Shown here one piece after another: positions 61,148-64,000 of a stretch of 64,000 nt of DNA. The notes under the pieces are model-generated. The model saw only the letters and a list, made by a program, of their open reading frames with translations. It was not told the origin of the DNA and did no database searches. A program made the position numbers and the translations under genes. The stretch comes from Brevibacterium sediminis (lineage in GTDB: Bacteria; Actinomycetota; Actinomycetes; Actinomycetales; Brevibacteriaceae), in the NCBI RefSeq assembly GCF_013623905.1, contig NZ_JABKDD010000018.1:1-64000 (forward strand), read 5' to 3'. Numbering within the stretch: the first letter of the stretch is position 1; the number at the start of each line of letters is the position of its first letter.

Positions 61148-61470
61148 CCTACATCATCGCCCAACCGTGCGTGGACCTGAAGGACCGAGCCTGCATCGAG
61201 GAATGCCCGGTCGACTGCATCTACGAAGGCACCCGTTCCCTCTACATCCACCCCGACGAATGCGTCGACTGCGGGGCTTGCGAACCCGTGTGCCCCGTCG
61301 AGGCGATCTTCTACGAAGACGATGTGCCTGATGAGTGGGAGGCCTATTACAAGGCGAACGTCGAGTTCTTCGATGACATCGGCTCCCCGGGCGGAGCAGC
61401 CGCCCACGGGGTGGTCGACAAAGACCATCCCTTCATCGCAGCTCTGCCGCCGCAGAACGCGGACGACTGA
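61144..61470 (+). CDS. fdxA: Seven-iron ferredoxin FdxA
   Basis: The 108-residue ferredoxin has the cysteines of a [3Fe-4S] plus [4Fe-4S] protein: CVDLKDRACIEECPVDCIYE and DECVDCGACEPVCPVEAIFY. The first cluster motif lacks the second canonical Cys, as in other 7Fe ferredoxins. It could carry electrons to the sulfite reductase encoded in the same operon, with FprA as its reductase. The ATG overlaps the cobA stop. Confidence 0.94.
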   Translation: MTYIIAQPCVDLKDRACIEECPVDCIYEGTRSLYIHPDECVDCGACEPVCPVEAIFYEDDVPDEWEAYYKANVEFFDDIGSPGGAAAHGVVDKDHPFIAALPPQNADD

Positions 61471-61540
61471 ACACCCAGCGACGGACTTCTCAATGACGAC
61501 GAGCGACACTTCGCTCATCTCCGACTGATCAAGGAAAACC

Positions 61541-62950
61541 ATGCCTGCTATTCCCTTCAGAGTGGCCATCATCGGTGCCGGTCCCGCCGGCATCTACGCC
61601 GCCGACCTGCTGACCAAGGCCGAACATGACCTGGAACTGAGCATCGACCTCTTCGAACGCCTGCCCTCTCCCTTCGGGCTCGTCCGCTACGGTGTCGCCC
61701 CCGACCATCCGCGGATCAAGGGCATCATCAATGCGCTCATCAAGGTCCTCGACCGTGGTGACATCCGCCTGTTCGGCAACGTCGAATACGGGGTCGACAT
61801 CAACCTCGGCGAGCTCACCGACCGCTACGATGCGGTGATCTTCTCCACCGGCTGCTTCGTCGACGCACCGCTGTCGCTGCCCGGCATCGACCTGCCCGGT
61901 TCCTATGGGGCCGCGGACTTCGTCAACTGGTACGACGCCCACCCGGATGTGGCCCAGACCTGGCCGCTGGATGCGGAGAAGGTCGCGGTGCTCGGCAACG
62001 GCAACGTCGCCCTCGACGTGGCTCGGGTGCTCGCGAAGCAGGCCGATGACCTGCACACGACGGAGATTCCCGATCACGTCTACGAGGGCCTGAAGTCCTC
62101 GAAGGTCACCGATGTCCATGTGTTCGGACGGCGTGGTCCCGCGCAGGCGAAGTTCACTCCGCTCGAGCTGCGTGAGCTCGGTCAGGTCGACGACGTCGAC
62201 ATCATCGTCTATCCCGAGGACTACGAATTCGATCAGGGGTCGCTCGAGGCCATCGAGTCGAGCAACCAGGTCAAGCAGGTGACGAAGACGCTCACGGACT
62301 TTGCGATGCGGGAGGAGACCGGGGCGAAGCGCCGTCTGCACCTGCACTTCCTCCACGCACCGGTGGCCATCCTCGGCGAGGATCGGGTGACCGGTCTACG
62401 CACGGAACGTCAGGAACTCGACGGGACCGGTGGCGTCAACGGCACCGGGGACTTCCACGACTGGGACATCGATGCCGTGTACCGGGCCGTCGGCTATGCG
62501 GGAACGCAGCTGCCGCAGCTGCCCTTCGATGAGGCCAAGAAGGTCATCACGAATCACGAAGGTCGCGTCGTCGACGCCGACGAGCAGGGCCAGGCCGCCG
62601 AGGCGGACGTCATCCCCGGCGTGTACACGACCGGGTGGATCAAGCGCGGACCGGTCGGGCTCATCGGTCATACGAAGGGCGATGCGCTCGAGACGATCGG
62701 GCACATCCTCGACGACCAGGCCGCCGGGGCGCTCACCGAACCCCTGTACCCGGAGGAGTCCTCGATCGTCGAGCTGCTCGAGTCGAAGGGCGTCGACTTC
62801 ACCGATTGGGAGGGCTATCACCGGCTCGAGGCCGCGGAGAAGGCCCTCGGTGTGGCCGAGGGACGTGAGCGGGTGAAGATCGCGACCCGTGAGGCCATGC
62901 TCGCCGAGGCGCGCGCCCACCTGACCGCGGACGCGAACGCCGGGAGCTGA
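61541..62950 (+). CDS. fprA: Ferredoxin-NADP reductase, FprA type
   Basis: The 469-residue flavoprotein resembles mycobacterial FprA and adrenodoxin reductase. FAD binding is RVAIIGAGPAGIYAADLLTK, then LPSPFGLVRYGVAPDHPRIK; NADP binding is KVAVLGNGNVALDVARVLAK with DVHVFGRRGPAQAKFTPLEL. The conserved segment GVYTTGWIKRGPVGLIGHTK completes the fold. AAGGAAAA lies before ATG 61541. It follows fdxA after a 70-nt gap and probably shares its transcript. Confidence 0.94.
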   Translation: MPAIPFRVAIIGAGPAGIYAADLLTKAEHDLELSIDLFERLPSPFGLVRYGVAPDHPRIKGIINALIKVLDRGDIRLFGNVEYGVDINLGELTDRYDAVIFSTGCFVDAPLSLPGIDLPGSYGAADFVNWYDAHPDVAQTWPLDAEKVAVLGNGNVALDVARVLAKQADDLHTTEIPDHVYEGLKSSKVTDVHVFGRRGPAQAKFTPLELRELGQVDDVDIIVYPEDYEFDQGSLEAIESSNQVKQVTKTLTDFAMREETGAKRRLHLHFLHAPVAILGEDRVTGLRTERQELDGTGGVNGTGDFHDWDIDAVYRAVGYAGTQLPQLPFDEAKKVITNHEGRVVDADEQGQAAEADVIPGVYTTGWIKRGPVGLIGHTKGDALETIGHILDDQAAGALTEPLYPEESSIVELLESKGVDFTDWEGYHRLEAAEKALGVAEGRERVKIATREAMLAEARAHLTADANAGS

Positions 62951-63024
62951 GAGCCGCGCCCACCGCGTCGGCACCCACCTCGAGGCGCAAACCTCACATA
63001 GTGACCCTCAACGTTCCACCATTC

Positions 63025-63057
63025 GACCCCGAACACCGAAAAGAGGTGTTCGGGGTC
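63025..63057 (+). terminator. Terminator after fprA
   Basis: A 13-bp stem (GACCCCGAACACC and its complement) closes a 7-nt loop and is followed by GTTT. It ends the sulfur gene cluster. Confidence 0.8.
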
Positions 63058-63164
63058 GTTTGAGTCTGTGACCTGGCCGTATAACACGGCTATGTAATTG
63101 ACGTCACACGCCGATCGGAGAAAACTAGCGGCGGATAAACTGCCGTCTACCCTGGGAGGCAAAG

Positions 63165-64000
63165 ATGCCCTCACAAAGTTCCCTGTCGTCGGGCTCGCCC
63201 ACGAGCGTGACCGTCGTCCATGACAAAGGGCTCAAACGTGATATCGGCAAGACCGGCCTGCTCTTCACCGGAGTCGGGTCGATCATCGGCTCCGGTTGGC
63301 TCTTCGGTGCCTTCGATGCCGCGAGCATGGCTGGTCCGGCCGCGATCCTGTCGTGGGCCCTGGGTGCGGTCCTCATCATCTTCGTGGCTCTGAACTACTC
63401 CGAACTCGGTGTCATGTTCCCTGTCGCCGGCGGTGTCGTGCGCTACCCGCACTATGCCTTCGGTTCGTTCGCCAGCTACACCAGCGGGTGGATCACGTGG
63501 CTGTCGGCGGCGGGAACCGTGGGCATCGAGGTGCTCGCGGCCGTCCAGTACGCCTCGAGCTATATGCCGTGGCTGATGGAGTCGAAGGAGGGGGTGCTCG
63601 TCCTCACGGTGCCGGGCATCTTCGTGAGCATTGCGATGGTCGCGGTCTTCTGCGTCATCAACATGTTCGGCGTGAAGTTCTTCGCCCAGTTCAACAACGT
63701 GCTCGTGTGGTGGAAGCTGCTCGTCATCGTCCTCGTGTTCATCGGACTGGCGCTGCTGGCCTTCAACCCCGGTCACTTCCACATGCCCGAGTTCGGCGGT
63801 TTCGCTCCCAACGGCATCGCCCCGATCTTCGCGGCCCTGCCCGCTGCGGGCATCGTCTTCTCCTACCTCGGATTCCGTCAGGGTGTGGAGTTCGCGGGTG
63901 AGACGAAGAATCCGCAGAGGAACGTGCCCTTCGCCGTCATCGGTTCGATCGTGCTCACCGGCATCATCTACATCCTCCTGCAGGTCGCGTTCATCGGCGC
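63165..64000 (+). CDS. APC-family amino-acid permease, cut by the window end
   Basis: The frame is open from ATG 63165 to the window edge (278 codons seen). GGGAGG lies 5-6 nt before the ATG. It opens with MPSQSSLSSGSPTSVTV and the first helix has GLLFTGVGSIIGSGWLFGAF, the APC-superfamily substrate-binding segment. Further helices match (WITWLSAAGTVGIEVLAAVQ, ALPAAGIVFSYLGFRQGVEF and AGETKNPQRNVPFA). The substrate is not determined. TTGACG (63098-63103) could be a -35 element. Confidence 0.9.
   Translation, partial: MPSQSSLSSGSPTSVTVVHDKGLKRDIGKTGLLFTGVGSIIGSGWLFGAFDAASMAGPAAILSWALGAVLIIFVALNYSELGVMFPVAGGVVRYPHYAFGSFASYTSGWITWLSAAGTVGIEVLAAVQYASSYMPWLMESKEGVLVLTVPGIFVSIAMVAVFCVINMFGVKFFAQFNNVLVWWKLLVIVLVFIGLALLAFNPGHFHMPEFGGFAPNGIAPIFAALPAAGIVFSYLGFRQGVEFAGETKNPQRNVPFAVIGSIVLTGIIYILLQVAFIG

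Noticed and set aside
61493..61528. An 11-residue ORF between fdxA and fprA
   Set aside because: It has no ribosome binding site, no cysteine or other regulatory codons, and no hairpin after it.
1..64000. CRISPR arrays, toxin-antitoxin loci, defence islands or biosynthetic gene clusters
   Set aside because: No regularly spaced repeats, no recognisable effector genes and no assembly-line enzymes were seen; the XRE/membrane pair alone does not justify a toxin-antitoxin call.

Overview
The window is high-GC actinobacterial DNA with dense genes, many 1-8 nt start/stop overlaps, and a fair number of genes whose start codon sits 6-7 nt after a TANNNT box (leaderless type). A LytR-CpsA-Psr protein, FprA-type ferredoxin reductase, 7Fe ferredoxin, NirA/SirA-type sulfite reductase and TagGH-type exporter suggest Micrococcales, most likely a Brevibacterium-like organism. 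The genus is an inference from gene content, not from a marker gene. No rRNA, tRNA, CRISPR array, prophage or complete insertion sequence was seen.

Layout. 0.4-3.1 kb: a VOC protein and a DHA2-type MFS transporter fused to a CBS pair. 3.4-11.9 kb: the potassium uptake operon kdpABC-kdpD-kdpE with a NUDIX gene behind it, then a scrap of an IS3-type element. 12.2-19.3 kb: stress and regulatory genes (CPBP protease plus NarL-type two-component system, a chimeric TetR/IlvD pseudogene, MerR and DoxX-like genes, TetR plus quinone reductase). 19.4-25.7 kb: a small ORF coupled to two CNNM/CorC-type genes, a frameshifted paralogue of the first MFS gene, and a GntR/MFS pair. 25.8-30.1 kb: a catabolic block that looks lower in GC (CoA-transferase, enoyl-CoA hydratase, GntR regulator, GntP permease), probably acquired. 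30.2-53 kb: mixed housekeeping (quinone-linked D-lactate dehydrogenase, hydrolase, XRE/membrane protein pair, transporters, LCP protein, phosphoglucomutase, glutaminase plus MFS, rhodanese, general stress protein, cupin, FAD oxidoreductase, TagGH-type ABC exporter, UvrA-like ATPase, MHS transporter). 53.2-63 kb: assimilatory sulfur genes (TSUP exporter, sirohydrochlorin chelatase, sir-cysH-cysD-cysN-cobA-fdxA, fprA). The window ends inside an APC amino-acid permease.

The sulfur cluster is self-consistent. CysDN makes APS, CysH reduces it to sulfite, and the siroheme enzyme reduces sulfite to sulfide. CobA and the CbiX-like chelatase supply siroheme, and FdxA with FprA can supply electrons from NADPH.

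The most unusual signals lie outside the genes. A 10-mer, GCCGAGGCGG, occurs about 27 times and points mainly one way (about 21 to 6), including in spacers. A family of 65-74 bp palindromes occurs three times with compensatory changes in the paired arms. A motif GTTGAGCA lies upstream of three sulfur transcription units. Regulator genes carry clear inverted-repeat operators. Gene-level oddities are the MFS-CBS fusion, the TetR/IlvD chimera, an insertion in KdpB and a 33-nt tandem repeat inside kdpD.
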